From Caballeronia novacaledonica (GTDB lineage: Bacteria > Pseudomonadota > Gammaproteobacteria > Burkholderiales > Burkholderiaceae): a stretch of 64,000 nucleotides of DNA. The stretch lies in NCBI RefSeq assembly GCF_900258035.1, contig NZ_OGTP01000007.1, positions 62,001 through 126,000 on the forward strand, read 5' to 3'. The notes under the pieces were generated by a model that saw only the letters and a program-made list of their open reading frames with translations, was not told the origin of the DNA and did not search any database. The number at the start of each line of letters is the position of its first letter. The first letter of the stretch is position 1. Of the stretch, positions 1-8,314 are shown one piece after another. The position numbers and the translations under genes are program-made.

Positions 1-330
1 CACGCCTTCGAGGTTGAGCAGGAGCGAACTTGTCGCGGCGGGCGTGCTCGTGAGTCCGAGCATCAGTAGCGCCGGCCCGGCGACGCCGCCGAACACGATC
101 GCGCCCAGCAGCCATGCGATGTCCCGCGCATGCAGGCCGGGGTTCGTCGCGCGCACGAACGCGCGGCCGAGCAGAATCGCGCCGAGGCCGACGCCGCTGC
201 CGAGATAGAACAGGCCGGCGACCATGAACGGCGGCATCGGGCCGAGCAGCGCTTTGGCGATCGGCGTGGTCGCGCCGAAGAGCGCGGCGGCGGCGAGCGC
301 GGTGAGGATGGCGGTGAATCGGTTTTGCAT
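1..330 (-). CDS. EamA/DMT-family transporter, N-terminal part (runs off the window)
   Basis: The reverse strand is open from an ATG at 330 to the window edge, giving 110 residues. The protein begins MQNRFTAILTALAAAALFGA and continues with alternating hydrophobic segments and the short motifs GATTPIAKALLG and PPFMVAGLFYLGSG, which are typical of the first three helices of EamA (drug/metabolite transporter) inner-membrane carriers. The substrate cannot be told from this fragment. The remaining two thirds lie outside the window. Confidence 0.75.
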   Translation of the reverse strand, partial: MQNRFTAILTALAAAALFGATTPIAKALLGPMPPFMVAGLFYLGSGVGLGAILLGRAFVRATNPGLHARDIAWLLGAIVFGGVAGPALLMLGLTSTPAATSSLLLNLEGV

Positions 331-480
331 GAGGAAAATCGTCGAGTGAGCGCCGAACTTCAGTGTAGGCGACATCGAAACTTCGGAAGATTCGTCGCCT
401 GCCGCGTTCTCATTCTTCGCTCATTTTCGTCGCGCAGAATGCCTCCCATCGACAGACAACTGCAAACCCGGAGACGAAAA

Positions 481-771
481 ATGAAAGCGATCAGATACGC
501 GATGGTGGCCGCCAAACTGACCTTTGGCCTGGTGACGGTGGCGCAGGCGCATCCGTTCATCGGCGTGGGCATCGTGGGCGGGCCGGTGTTTCCGGTTGCA
601 TCGAGTTCGCAGAGCGCGCCGCCGCTGCCGGTCTTCGCCCGCGCGACGGATTCGGGCCCCGCGCCGCTGCCGCCTGAAGCGCCGCCGGTGCGTTACGTGC
701 AGCCTGCCATCGGCAATATCGCGGCGATCATGGGGCGGGGCAACGTTTCGGGCCTTCAGAGCGGCGTGTGA
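481..771 (+). CDS. Small secreted proline/alanine-rich protein of unknown function
   Basis: This is a 96-residue protein starting at ATG 481, preceded by GGAGACGAAAA as ribosome binding site. An open frame extends upstream to 130, but the signal peptide (a basic start, a hydrophobic stretch, then AQA-HP near residue 24) fixes the start at 481. The mature part is rich in Pro, Ala and Gly and has no motif I recognise. It is probably periplasmic. No function is assigned. Confidence 0.6.
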   Translation: MKAIRYAMVAAKLTFGLVTVAQAHPFIGVGIVGGPVFPVASSSQSAPPLPVFARATDSGPAPLPPEAPPVRYVQPAIGNIAAIMGRGNVSGLQSGV

Positions 772-845
772 TCGGACAATCGCGCTCACATCGACGCGAA
801 AAAGATTCGTTTGTGGCGGCGGTCGCGCGGCGTTAGGCTGACCGG

Positions 846-1184
846 ATGACTGAAATCATCGACTACGCGGCCATCGCCGATGCCGCCCGCGACGGCTACA
901 TGAACCGCGTCATTTCGAGCGCCAACGATCACGATGTCCACATCAGCGTGATGGACGGGCCTTATCGATGGCACTTTCATCCGAATTCGGATGAAACGTT
1001 CGTGTCCGTCGAAGGCACGCTCGTCATCGAGTTCGAGGAAGGCGCCGTCGAATTGCGCGCCGGGCAATTGCTGACCGTGCCCGCGGGCAAGCCGCATTGC
1101 ACGCGGCCGGGCGGCGCGCGATCCGTCAACCTGACTTTCGAGAAAAAGGACGCGCAAACCGTGTTCTGCGACGCGCCGCGTTAG
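846..1184 (+). CDS. Cupin-domain protein
   Basis: A 112-residue single-domain cupin. Motif 1 is seen as WHFHPNSDETFVSVEG, giving the HxH...E metal-ligand pattern, followed by motif 2 PAGKPHCTRPGG with its His. Such small cupins bind a divalent metal and act as isomerases, dioxygenases or sugar/small-molecule binders in the cytoplasm; the exact reaction is not visible. It stands between a small secreted protein and a truncated LysR gene on the other strand, whose 3' end overlaps this one by a few bases (1181-1184). Confidence 0.75.
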   Translation: MTEIIDYAAIADAARDGYMNRVISSANDHDVHISVMDGPYRWHFHPNSDETFVSVEGTLVIEFEEGAVELRAGQLLTVPAGKPHCTRPGGARSVNLTFEKKDAQTVFCDAPR

Positions 1185-1807
1185 CGCGCGGCACGCGTTT
1201 CCGGATGCTCGACGAGCCGCCGCGCCGCGGGCTGCAACGCTTCGAAATCCCTGAAGCACACGACGAAACGCCGTTTCGCGAACGCGTCGGAGAGCGGGAT
1301 CGCCTCGACGCCGAGCGCCTGCCGATACGTTCCCGCGACTTCCATCGGCACGACGCTGATGCTCAATCCCGCCGCGACGACGCGAAACGCCGCGTCGAAA
1401 CTCGACACGATCACGCGATACGACATCGTCTTGCCGGCCTGCGCGGCCGCGCGCTGCAGCATCGTATGAACGGCCGTTGCGGGCGGAAGGCCGACATGCT
1501 CGAATCCCAGCGATTCCTCGAAGCTCACCGAAGGCCGACGCGCGAGCGGATGACCGGCGGGCACCGCGAGCGCAAGCCGGTCGTGCCGATACGCGCGAAG
1601 CTGCAAGCCGCGCAGATCGACGCTGTCCCAGCACACGCCGACCGACGCCACGCCTTCGCGCAGTTGCCGCACGAGATCGTGCGATAGCCGCTCTTCCACA
1701 TCGACCTTGATGTTCTGATTCGCGGGCTCGCGCATGAACGACGCGATATCGTCGAGCAGCGCTTCCGCAATCGCCGACGCCGACGCGCAAATGCTCACGC
1801 GCCCCAT
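1181..1807 (-). pseudogene. LysR-type regulator remnant: effector-binding domain without the DNA-binding domain
   Basis: The 208-residue frame contains a LysR substrate-binding domain (VSICASASAIAEALLDDIASF, then VEERLSHDLVRQLREGVASVG, then SFDAAFRVVAAGLSISVVP). The N-terminal winged helix-turn-helix of about 90 residues is missing. Reading upstream in frame, the sequence stays LysR-like for only a few residues (GGL) before running into unrelated residues and a stop. The break lies about 10-25 bp past the ATG at 1807, exactly where a 5'-truncated MFS gene begins on the other strand. Without a DNA-binding domain it cannot act as a normal regulator. Confidence 0.8.
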
Positions 1808-1827
1808 GAGACCGCCGCCGAACGACG

Positions 1828-2289
1828 AAGAGCCTGCTGTATTCGTTCGTCATCGCGTTCGCGCTGCCCGTCGGACCGCTGCTCGCGATGTTTTACGCCG
1901 ACCGCATTCAGCGGAAGTATCTGATCGTCGGCGGCGCGCTCGTCGTGATCGCGAGCGGTCTCGCGTTCGGACAAATGCGGTCGCCCGCCGCGCTCATCGC
2001 GCTCGGCGTGCTGATCTCGCTCGCGGGGCAAACCATCTCGGTCAGCTATCACGCGTATCAGACCGAGCTTTTTCCGACGGCCGTGCGCTGCCGTGCGAGC
2101 GGCATCGTGTATTCCGCGAGCCGCGCGGGCGCGATGATGTCCGGCTTCACCATCGCGTCGCTGCTGAAGGACTTCGGCGTGCCGGGCGTGTTTATCGGCA
2201 TCACGGTGTGCATGTTGCTGGTCGCGCTGGCGATCGGCCTGTTCGGACCGAAGACCAACGGACTGCGTCTGGAAGAACTGAATCACTGA
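1828..2289 (+). pseudogene. MFS transporter remnant (C-terminal third only)
   Basis: Continuous MFS homology is readable from about 1828 (LLYSFVIAFALPVGPLLAMF) to the stop at 2289, roughly 153 residues, against 430-460 in intact family members. Motifs of the second MFS half are present, such as YADRIQRKYL and ELFPTAVRCRASGI. The first in-frame ATG (1888) lies inside a membrane helix, and an in-frame stop at 1807 excludes an upstream start. The N-terminal two thirds are gone. It abuts the equally truncated LysR remnant, so both look like the ends left by one deletion. Confidence 0.8.
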
Positions 2290-2514
2290 AATTCACGAAC
2301 CCGCGCGCGGGCTTGCGTTCGAAAGACGGTTCAATCGGACATACGCCCGCGCGCGCGGCATCCTGGGCCATTGCGGGTACGACTCCTGCATTGCATGGCT
2401 CCAGGCGAGCGAACCAGGCTCGCGACCGATCTTCCCTCGCTTTCACGACACCGCTCTCGATCGCCCGGGACGCCGTATTTCCAGCTTCCCGCGATGAAGG
2501 CAGGCCCGAGCAAT

Positions 2515-2904
2515 ATGGACACGCAACTCAGCGAACAGTGTAAGTCTCGCCTGTACCGCTTGAAATTCGAGGCGCCGCTGGAAAGCGTCGCGTTCGTTCT
2601 GGCGGATAGCCGCGAGGCCGCATGGCGCATCGGCAAGACGGTGATGGCGGTGCTGCTCGGCGTCGGCGTTCAGACGATCGCGCTGCAAGGCATTCTGTCG
2701 TTTCGCGAACTCGTGCGAACGGGCGTGAGCGACGACGCAGACATGCGCATCTTCGAAATCGTCGTCGCGGGCCGCAAGGTTCGACAGTGGGCGCATGCGC
2801 CGTACTTTCTCACCGACGACGCCACGCTGCTCGGCAAATGGGCCGAACTGCGCGCCGATCTCGCCGCCGATATCGCGCGCGAGGCGCTGCGCCGCGCCCG
2901 ATAA
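2515..2904 (+). CDS. Hypothetical protein
   Basis: The frame is open from 2371, but ATG 2515 (MDTQLSEQCKSRLYRLKFEA) is chosen because a purine-rich GGCCCGAG precedes it and the upstream part looks non-coding; ATG 2494 is the alternative. The product is 129 residues with one moderately hydrophobic stretch (KTVMAVLLGVGVQTIALQGIL) and a charged C-terminus (ADIAREALRRAR). I do not recognise a family. Codon use matches the surrounding genes. Confidence 0.55.
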   Translation: MDTQLSEQCKSRLYRLKFEAPLESVAFVLADSREAAWRIGKTVMAVLLGVGVQTIALQGILSFRELVRTGVSDDADMRIFEIVVAGRKVRQWAHAPYFLTDDATLLGKWAELRADLAADIAREALRRAR

Positions 2905-3007
2905 AGGCGGCCGCGCACGGGTACGTCCCGTGCTGGAATCACGATCAGACGCCGTGCATCGTCACGGCGCGTGAATGTGTGTCGTCTCAGCGTGACGGGG
3001 TGTTCCG

Positions 3008-3268
3008 ATGATCCGGTCGTACAACCACAAAGGCTTCGTGCTCGAAGTCGCGGTCGAAACGAGCCACCGGCTCGTGCCTTCGCCCGGCACGGTGCATTAT
3101 CTGGCGATCGTGACCATCAGCCGATCGGGGAGGCCGGTCACCGCGTTTTCGCCGCTGTGCATCGAGAGCACGCGCTACGCGAATTTCTCGACTGCCGAGG
3201 ACGCACTGATGAGCGGGCATACGGCGGCACGCACATTCGTCGATGAATGGGTGCGCGCGGCTTCGTGA
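3008..3268 (+). CDS. Hypothetical small protein
   Basis: An 86-residue protein starting at ATG 3008. It looks like a small compact beta-rich domain (FVLEVAVETSHRLV, then VHYLAIVTISRSG) ending in a short helix (GHTAARTFVDEWV). No signal peptide or membrane segment is seen and I do not recognise a family. It is followed by a small gene of the opposite orientation. Confidence 0.5.
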   Translation: MIRSYNHKGFVLEVAVETSHRLVPSPGTVHYLAIVTISRSGRPVTAFSPLCIESTRYANFSTAEDALMSGHTAARTFVDEWVRAAS

Positions 3269-3293
3269 CGTCTTCGTGGAATGCGGAGTCGAG

Positions 3294-3605
3294 TCAGGCG
3301 GCGACGCGCCGGTTCTGCTCTCCGTCCTGCGCGTTGGCGGCGGTATCGAGTGCTTGATCCAGCAATGCGAGCTTGCGCTGAAGCGTCGCCACGCGATGAC
3401 TTTGCGACGGAACGAGATCGTATTGCGCATCCAGTTGCGCAATGCGCATATCCCAATACTTCGTGGGCAGTCGATCCGAAGCCGCACTGCCTTCGACGAA
3501 ACTCGCCAGTATCATTTCCAGATGTTTGAGTTCGCCCTCCGCAAGCTGCGCTGGGCGCCGCTGTCGAAATGCAGGGTTGGGGGTGGCATCGGCGCTTCGT
3601 TTCAT
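3294..3605 (-). CDS. Hypothetical small helical protein
   Basis: A 103-residue reverse-strand protein from ATG 3605. The N-terminus is basic and probably disordered. The rest is helix-forming with leucines in heptad-like spacing (HRVATLQRKLALLDQALDTAANAQ), suggesting a short coiled coil. No recognised domain. The 3' end points at the end of the preceding forward gene with a 25-bp gap. Confidence 0.45.
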   Translation of the reverse strand: MKRSADATPNPAFRQRRPAQLAEGELKHLEMILASFVEGSAASDRLPTKYWDMRIAQLDAQYDLVPSQSHRVATLQRKLALLDQALDTAANAQDGEQNRRVAA

Positions 3606-4422
3606 GGTGCAGTTTCCGGCTGAATTTGCAGAGACCTCTATTTAAGCAATCAATGTTCCGACGAGACGATTCAAGGCAATTCAATTTGTTTCGAAATGAA
3701 ACGCCGGATGGGCGATGACCGCTGCGCGCCGTAGCAAACGTTTGGCGAGCAGTTACATTTTTTTATGAAGTGGCGCTCGAATTTCCGAAATTCCGAAGCG
3801 ATGGCAGTAAATACGTCGCGCTGAATCGGCGGAATTCCACGCAAAATTTTCAAAGGTATCGAGATATTCGGAGACGCATATCGGGCGAGGCAGGTCTAAA
3901 TGCGAATCGTTTTGTCGGATGAATGAAAGAAAACACGCCGCATTCGCGAAAACGATTCGGGTAACTGATTAATCGCGATGCAGGGAATTCTTGAAGGGAA
4001 AATATGGCAAAAGAGAAAGACGCGTTAAAACGGAGCGGTCTCTTCTCGCGAAACCGCCCCGTGTCCTCATATCTGCTCGGAGATCTGTAGACGAAGGCAA
4101 GATTAGCAAATCCTCTCGCTCGTTATAAACGGCATGCGGCGCAATGGACTTCTCCAGAATGCGCAGTAATAACGTCGTCGATGCACAACAGCGTGTCCAA
4201 TATCAGCCACGCGCTGCCGGCGCTAAGCAGTTGAACCTTAGAAGATTATGAAGGGTTTTCCACGCCGATTCGCAGAATCGGCAAATGATTATTGCGCGCG
4301 ATACGCGGACACATACACGTGGCCGTCGCATAAAGTGTGTCCCAGTTTCACGAGGGCAAACGGCCATCGATTCGGCCCGTTGCTCCCGGAAGCTTTCGCT
4401 TTAAACAGGACACTAGAGAACC
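3606..4422. other. Long AT-richer intergenic region upstream of porin 1
   Basis: About 820 bp without a convincing gene. The base composition is clearly richer in A and T than the flanks (for example 3640-3720 and 3840-4020). It holds a reverse-oriented hairpin with a T run at 4027-4061, listed separately, and must contain the promoter and leader of the porin at 4423. A 60-codon reverse frame at 3671-3853 has no sign of being real. Confidence 0.5.
4027..4061 (-). terminator. Orphan intrinsic terminator candidate on the reverse strand
   Basis: Read on the reverse strand, bases 4061-4053 (CGGGGCGGT) pair with 4039-4031 (ACCGCTCCG): nine pairs with one G-T wobble and a 13-nt loop, followed directly by TTTTAA (4030-4025). 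No reverse-strand gene lies upstream of it before the porin, so it may end a small RNA. The U tract is short, so confidence is limited. Confidence 0.4.
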
Positions 4423-5580
4423 ATGAAAAAAACCCTTCTCATCGCGGGCATTCTCGGCACGTTCGCAGCGGCAGCCCACGCGCAGAGCAGCGTCACGTTG
4501 TACGGCACCCTGGATGCAGGTCTCGTCTATACGAACAACTCCGGCGGCCATAACAACTGGCAGCAAGGCAGCGGTTCGGTTTCCGATACTTACTTCGGCC
4601 TGAAAGGCAGCGAAGATCTGGGCGGCGGGTTGCACGCGCTTTTCAAGTTGGAGAGCGGCTTCAACCTCAATAACGGCCGTTTCAACGAAAGCAACACGAT
4701 GTTCAATCGCCAGGCGTATGTCGGTCTGCAGCACGATCGATTCGGCACGGTCACGCTCGGCCGTCAATATGACTCGATGGTTGATTATCTGTCGCCGTTC
4801 TCGGAAGCAGGCGCGGGCTACGGCAACAACCTGGCCGCGCATCCGTTCGACAACGACAATCTCGATCACTCGTTCTCGATCAAGAACGCGGTCAAATATC
4901 AGAGCACGAGTTACGCAGGCTTCAAGTTCGGCGGCCTGTACGGATTCTCGAACGACGCCGGCCAGTTCGCGAACAACCGCGCGTGGAGCGCCGGCGCGTC
5001 GTATGGCAACGGCCCGCTGAATTTCGCCGCAGCTTATTTGCAGACGAACAACTCGCGAAGCAATCTGAACGCGGGTGGCGCGGTGTCGGCGGGTCAGGGC
5101 AATAACGCCAACCTGACGGCCGAATTGCAGCGCACGTTCGGCGCAGGCGTGAACTACACGTACGGCCCGGCGACGGTCGCCTTCGTGTGGACCAACACGC
5201 ACTACGACAACCTGCTCGCGTCGTCGCAAGGCGGCACGACGGTGGCGCTGCCGGGCAACACGAACCTGCATCTGAACAATTTCGAGCTGAACGGCCGCTA
5301 TGCGCTGACGCCGGCGCTGAGCCTCGACGCCGCCTACACCTACACGGACGGCAAGGTGACGGGCGCGAACGGTTCGGGCGATCCGAAGTGGCATACCGCA
5401 TCGCTGCAAGCCGATTACGCGCTGTCCAAGCGCACCGACGTCTACGTCGAAGGCGTCTATCAGCACGCGTCGGGCGAGCTGGGAAATGCCGGAGCCAACG
5501 TCGCGATGATCAACACGCTGTCGCCGTCGTCGACGCAGAATCAGGTCGCGGCGACCGTGGGCCTGCGTCACCGCTTCTAA
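4423..5580 (+). CDS. Outer-membrane porin, OmpC-like (Gram-negative porin family)
   Basis: A 385-residue trimeric general-diffusion porin for small hydrophilic solutes. It starts at ATG 4423 behind AGAGAACC and has a clear signal peptide (KKTLLIAGILGTFAAAAHA, cut before QSS). The mature N-terminus SSVTLYGTLDAGLVYTNN, the strand GLKGSEDLGGGLHALFKLESGF and the motif MFNRQAYVGLQHDRFGTVTLGRQYDSM are diagnostic of beta-proteobacterial porins. The C-terminus VGLRHRF ends in the Phe needed for outer-membrane assembly. It is monocistronic, with a long leader region and a strong terminator behind it. Confidence 0.93.
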   Translation: MKKTLLIAGILGTFAAAAHAQSSVTLYGTLDAGLVYTNNSGGHNNWQQGSGSVSDTYFGLKGSEDLGGGLHALFKLESGFNLNNGRFNESNTMFNRQAYVGLQHDRFGTVTLGRQYDSMVDYLSPFSEAGAGYGNNLAAHPFDNDNLDHSFSIKNAVKYQSTSYAGFKFGGLYGFSNDAGQFANNRAWSAGASYGNGPLNFAAAYLQTNNSRSNLNAGGAVSAGQGNNANLTAELQRTFGAGVNYTYGPATVAFVWTNTHYDNLLASSQGGTTVALPGNTNLHLNNFELNGRYALTPALSLDAAYTYTDGKVTGANGSGDPKWHTASLQADYALSKRTDVYVEGVYQHASGELGNAGANVAMINTLSPSSTQNQVAATVGLRHRF

Positions 5581-5603
5581 GCGCCACGGAGCGCCCTGAA
5601 GGC

Positions 5604-5638
5604 AAAACGGCCGCGATCGATGAGATCGCGGCCGTTTT
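5604..5638. terminator. Bidirectional intrinsic terminator between porin 1 and the phytochrome
   Basis: A perfect 15-bp inverted repeat: 5604-5618 (AAAACGGCCGCGATC) pairs with 5624-5638 around a 5-nt loop, with a T run on the forward strand and an A run (T run in reverse) on the other side. It lies 24 bp after the porin stop and 12 bp before the phytochrome stop, so it can serve both convergent genes. Confidence 0.88.
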
Positions 5639-5649
5639 TGCGTTTCGCG

Positions 5650-8025
5650 TTACTTCTTTTCCTGCTCCGACCGTTTGATGAGCTGGCCGATGTCGTGCCC
5701 CGCGCCGCCCGTGCCTGCGGCGAGCCGCGCCAGCGCGGTCGCGGCCGTGTCGCGCCGCACGCCGCTCTCGGGACGAAACTGCTTCGGCAGCGCCATATGG
5801 AACGTCGCGCCCCGGTCGGGCGTGCCTTCGGCCCAGGCCTTGCCGCCATGTCGCTCGATGATCCGCCGCACGTTCGCGAGCCCGATGCCGGTGCCGTCGA
5901 ACTTTTCGTTCACGTGCAGGCGCTGAAAGACACCGAAGAGCTTGTCGACATAGCGCATGTCGAAGCCCACGCCGTTGTCGCGCACGAAATACACGACGTG
6001 GCCGGCCAGTTCGCCCGTGCCGTCGCGCGCGCCGATCTCGATCGCCGGCTGTTCGCGCGCCGCGCTGAACTTCACCGCGTTCGACATGACGTTCGCGAAC
6101 GCGACGTGCAGAAAGACGTGATCCGCTTCGATGGGCGGCAGCGCGTCCACCTTCCAGCGCACGCGCGCCGAAGCGTGCTCCTCGATATCGTTTTGGATGA
6201 CCGTATGGACGAGCGCGTGGACATCGACTTTATGCGGACGCAGCGCCGCGCGGCCGAGTTGCGCGAACGAAAGCAGATCGTCGACGAGACGGCCGCCGAA
6301 ACGCGCCGATGTCACGATGCGCTCCAGATAACCGCGTCCGCGCTCCGACAGCTTCTCGCCGTCCATCTGCCCGAGCAGGTCCGCGAAGCTCACGATATGC
6401 CGGAGCGGCGCGCGAAGATCGTGCGACACCGTGTACGAAAAACCTTCGAGCTCGTGATTCGCGCGGCCGAGCTCGGTCGCGAGCTGCGCGATTTCCTCCG
6501 CGCGCCGCAGCACGATGCCGAGCACCGCCGCGCGGAACTCCAGCGCGATCTCGCGTTCGGCGGCGCGCCACGGCAACGAGCGATGACGCACGACATCCGT
6601 CCACGTATCGAAGCTCACGCGCGGCGACAGCGAGTCCGCGAGGCCCGTGAGCTTCGCGCGCGGGTCGCCGGCCCATTCGATCGTCTGCACGACTTCGCGG
6701 CGAAACCAGATCACGTAGTTGCGGTAAATCTTCGAGATCGACACGGCTAGAAAACCTGCCACCTCCGGCGAATCGGCGAGCGCGGCGCATTCCTGTGAAG
6801 CGCGATCCGACATCACGACGTCTTCGCTCTGATCGTCGAGCCAGTCCACGAGCGCCGTCACGCCGTGCTCGCCCGGCGTCACGCCGACGAGCGACGTGCG
6901 CCCCTCGAAGATCACCGCCGCGCCCGACGAGCGCGTGAAGCCGAGCAGATCGGATGCGTCGTTGACGAGCGCATCGACGAAGCTGTCGGTATTGGCCATC
7001 GACGAAAGCAGCTTCGACAGCATGCGGCGCAGTTCGAGCCGGTAATGCGCTTCGCCCTGCGACGCGCGCGCCTCGATCTGCAGCGAGACGATCTGCGCGA
7101 CATGCTCGCAGGCGGTGCGCACTTCGAACGGCGGCAGGCGCGGCGTCGCGTGATGGCAGGAGATGAGGCCCCAGAGCTTGTCGTCGACGAGAATCGACAT
7201 CGACATGGAGGCGAGCGTGCCCATGTTGCGCATGTATTGCAGATGCACCGGCGACACGCTGCGCAAGGACGCATAGGTGAGATCGGTCGGGCGGCCGGTC
7301 GCCGGATGCTGCGCGGGCACGAGCGGCGCGGCTTCGTAGTCGGCGTTCGAAATCAGCCGGATGCGGTTCTTGCGATACAGCTCGCGCGCCTGCGCCGGAA
7401 TGTCCGACGCCGGAAAATGCTGGTTCAGATACGACGGATAACCCGGCTCGACGGTTTCGGCGAGCACGTTGCCGTTGCCTTCTTCATCGAACTGATAGAC
7501 GAGCGTTCGCCCGAATCCGGTGATGCGCGCGATTTCAGCCGCGGCGAACCGGCAGATTTGCTCGATGGTACGCATCGACTGCACTTCGGTGACGAAGGAG
7601 CGCACGAGCGGGTAAATGGTCGAGAAGACGTCGGCGGTGTCCTGCGCCGGCTCGACTTCGACGAACAGCAAGCCGTCATGCCGATGCACGACAAGCGCGA
7701 CCGGCCCGCGTGTCGTCCAGCCGTCGAGGATCACGTTGCCGACGTGGATCGTCGCGCCGTCGCGTGCGAGTTGTGCGAGGCCCGCGCTCGCGCGTTCGCC
7801 GGCAGGCTGACCGAGCACGTCCGACAACGCGCGCCCGAGGCACTCGTCCGGCGCGATGTGCGCGAACTGCGCGACGTTGGCGCTCACCTGCGTGATGCGG
7901 CAGTGCGCATCGACGCTGAAGAGCACGCCGTGAGGCTGGATGCCGCCGGGAATGTGGATCGGCTCGCGCGCGCATTGCACGTCGACCGAGGCATCGGTGA
8001 AATCTGCGGTGGAGGTTTTGTCCAT
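5650..8025 (-). CDS. bphP: Bacteriophytochrome histidine kinase
   Basis: A red/far-red light-sensing kinase of 791 residues. The frame is open to 8280, but ATG 8025 is preceded by AGGACAGGG and places the biliverdin-binding cysteine at residue 18 (VDVQCAREPIHIPGGIQPHG), as in classical BphPs. Order: PAS (about 20-115), GAF with PASDIPAQARELYRKN near 200, PHY with the PRVSF tongue motif near 475, HisKA with SHDLRAPLRHI near 533, then an ATPase domain with DNGVGFDMRY (about 680) and GTGIGLANV (about 708). No response regulator and no heme oxygenase (BphO) gene is adjacent, so biliverdin supply and phosphotransfer partner must lie elsewhere. It shares a terminator with porin 1. Confidence 0.95.
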   Translation of the reverse strand: MDKTSTADFTDASVDVQCAREPIHIPGGIQPHGVLFSVDAHCRITQVSANVAQFAHIAPDECLGRALSDVLGQPAGERASAGLAQLARDGATIHVGNVILDGWTTRGPVALVVHRHDGLLFVEVEPAQDTADVFSTIYPLVRSFVTEVQSMRTIEQICRFAAAEIARITGFGRTLVYQFDEEGNGNVLAETVEPGYPSYLNQHFPASDIPAQARELYRKNRIRLISNADYEAAPLVPAQHPATGRPTDLTYASLRSVSPVHLQYMRNMGTLASMSMSILVDDKLWGLISCHHATPRLPPFEVRTACEHVAQIVSLQIEARASQGEAHYRLELRRMLSKLLSSMANTDSFVDALVNDASDLLGFTRSSGAAVIFEGRTSLVGVTPGEHGVTALVDWLDDQSEDVVMSDRASQECAALADSPEVAGFLAVSISKIYRNYVIWFRREVVQTIEWAGDPRAKLTGLADSLSPRVSFDTWTDVVRHRSLPWRAAEREIALEFRAAVLGIVLRRAEEIAQLATELGRANHELEGFSYTVSHDLRAPLRHIVSFADLLGQMDGEKLSERGRGYLERIVTSARFGGRLVDDLLSFAQLGRAALRPHKVDVHALVHTVIQNDIEEHASARVRWKVDALPPIEADHVFLHVAFANVMSNAVKFSAAREQPAIEIGARDGTGELAGHVVYFVRDNGVGFDMRYVDKLFGVFQRLHVNEKFDGTGIGLANVRRIIERHGGKAWAEGTPDRGATFHMALPKQFRPESGVRRDTAATALARLAAGTGGAGHDIGQLIKRSEQEKK

Positions 8026-8278
8026 CCCTGTCCTGGTCATGCGGTTTCGGCTGCGCGTCGCGCCGATCGTGTTCGAATCATAGATGCGTTGGGCCTTCAT
8101 GACAGGTGCCGCGCATAAGGCGGCGATTTCTACATGCCATGCGACTCGCGCCGCGTCATTTCTACTTGAAATGTCGTGGAAGCACTTGGCGCATGAAGCG
8201 TTCCGGGAAGCATACCCGGAGCGCGTGACCGGCTGATACCATGCGGAGCCGACCCACGCGACGAACGCCGGAGGAGAC

Positions 8279-8314
8279 ATGCTTCATGATCGCCGCGCGC
8301 GCTGCTTCGATTGA
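8279..8314 (+). CDS. Possible 11-codon leader peptide overlapping the start of the TpsB gene
   Basis: ATG 8279 follows a strong ribosome binding site (GAGGAGAC) and is open for 11 codons (MLHDRRARCFD) to TGA 8312-8314. That stop overlaps the TTG start of the next gene at 8311. The TpsB gene itself has no good ribosome site, so this frame may feed ribosomes to it by coupling. A one-base indel separating a longer true N-terminus is the alternative reading. Confidence 0.4.
   Translation: MLHDRRARCFD

Noticed and set aside
130..480. Upstream extension of the small secreted protein
   Set aside because: The extension is Arg/Glu-rich and would bury the signal peptide; ATG 481 has a ribosome site.
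3671..3853. 60-codon reverse frame in the porin 1 leader
   Set aside because: Composition and lack of a ribosome site do not support it.
8026..8280. N-terminal extension of the phytochrome
   Set aside because: It would put the biliverdin Cys more than 100 residues in, against the family pattern, while ATG 8025 has a good ribosome site.
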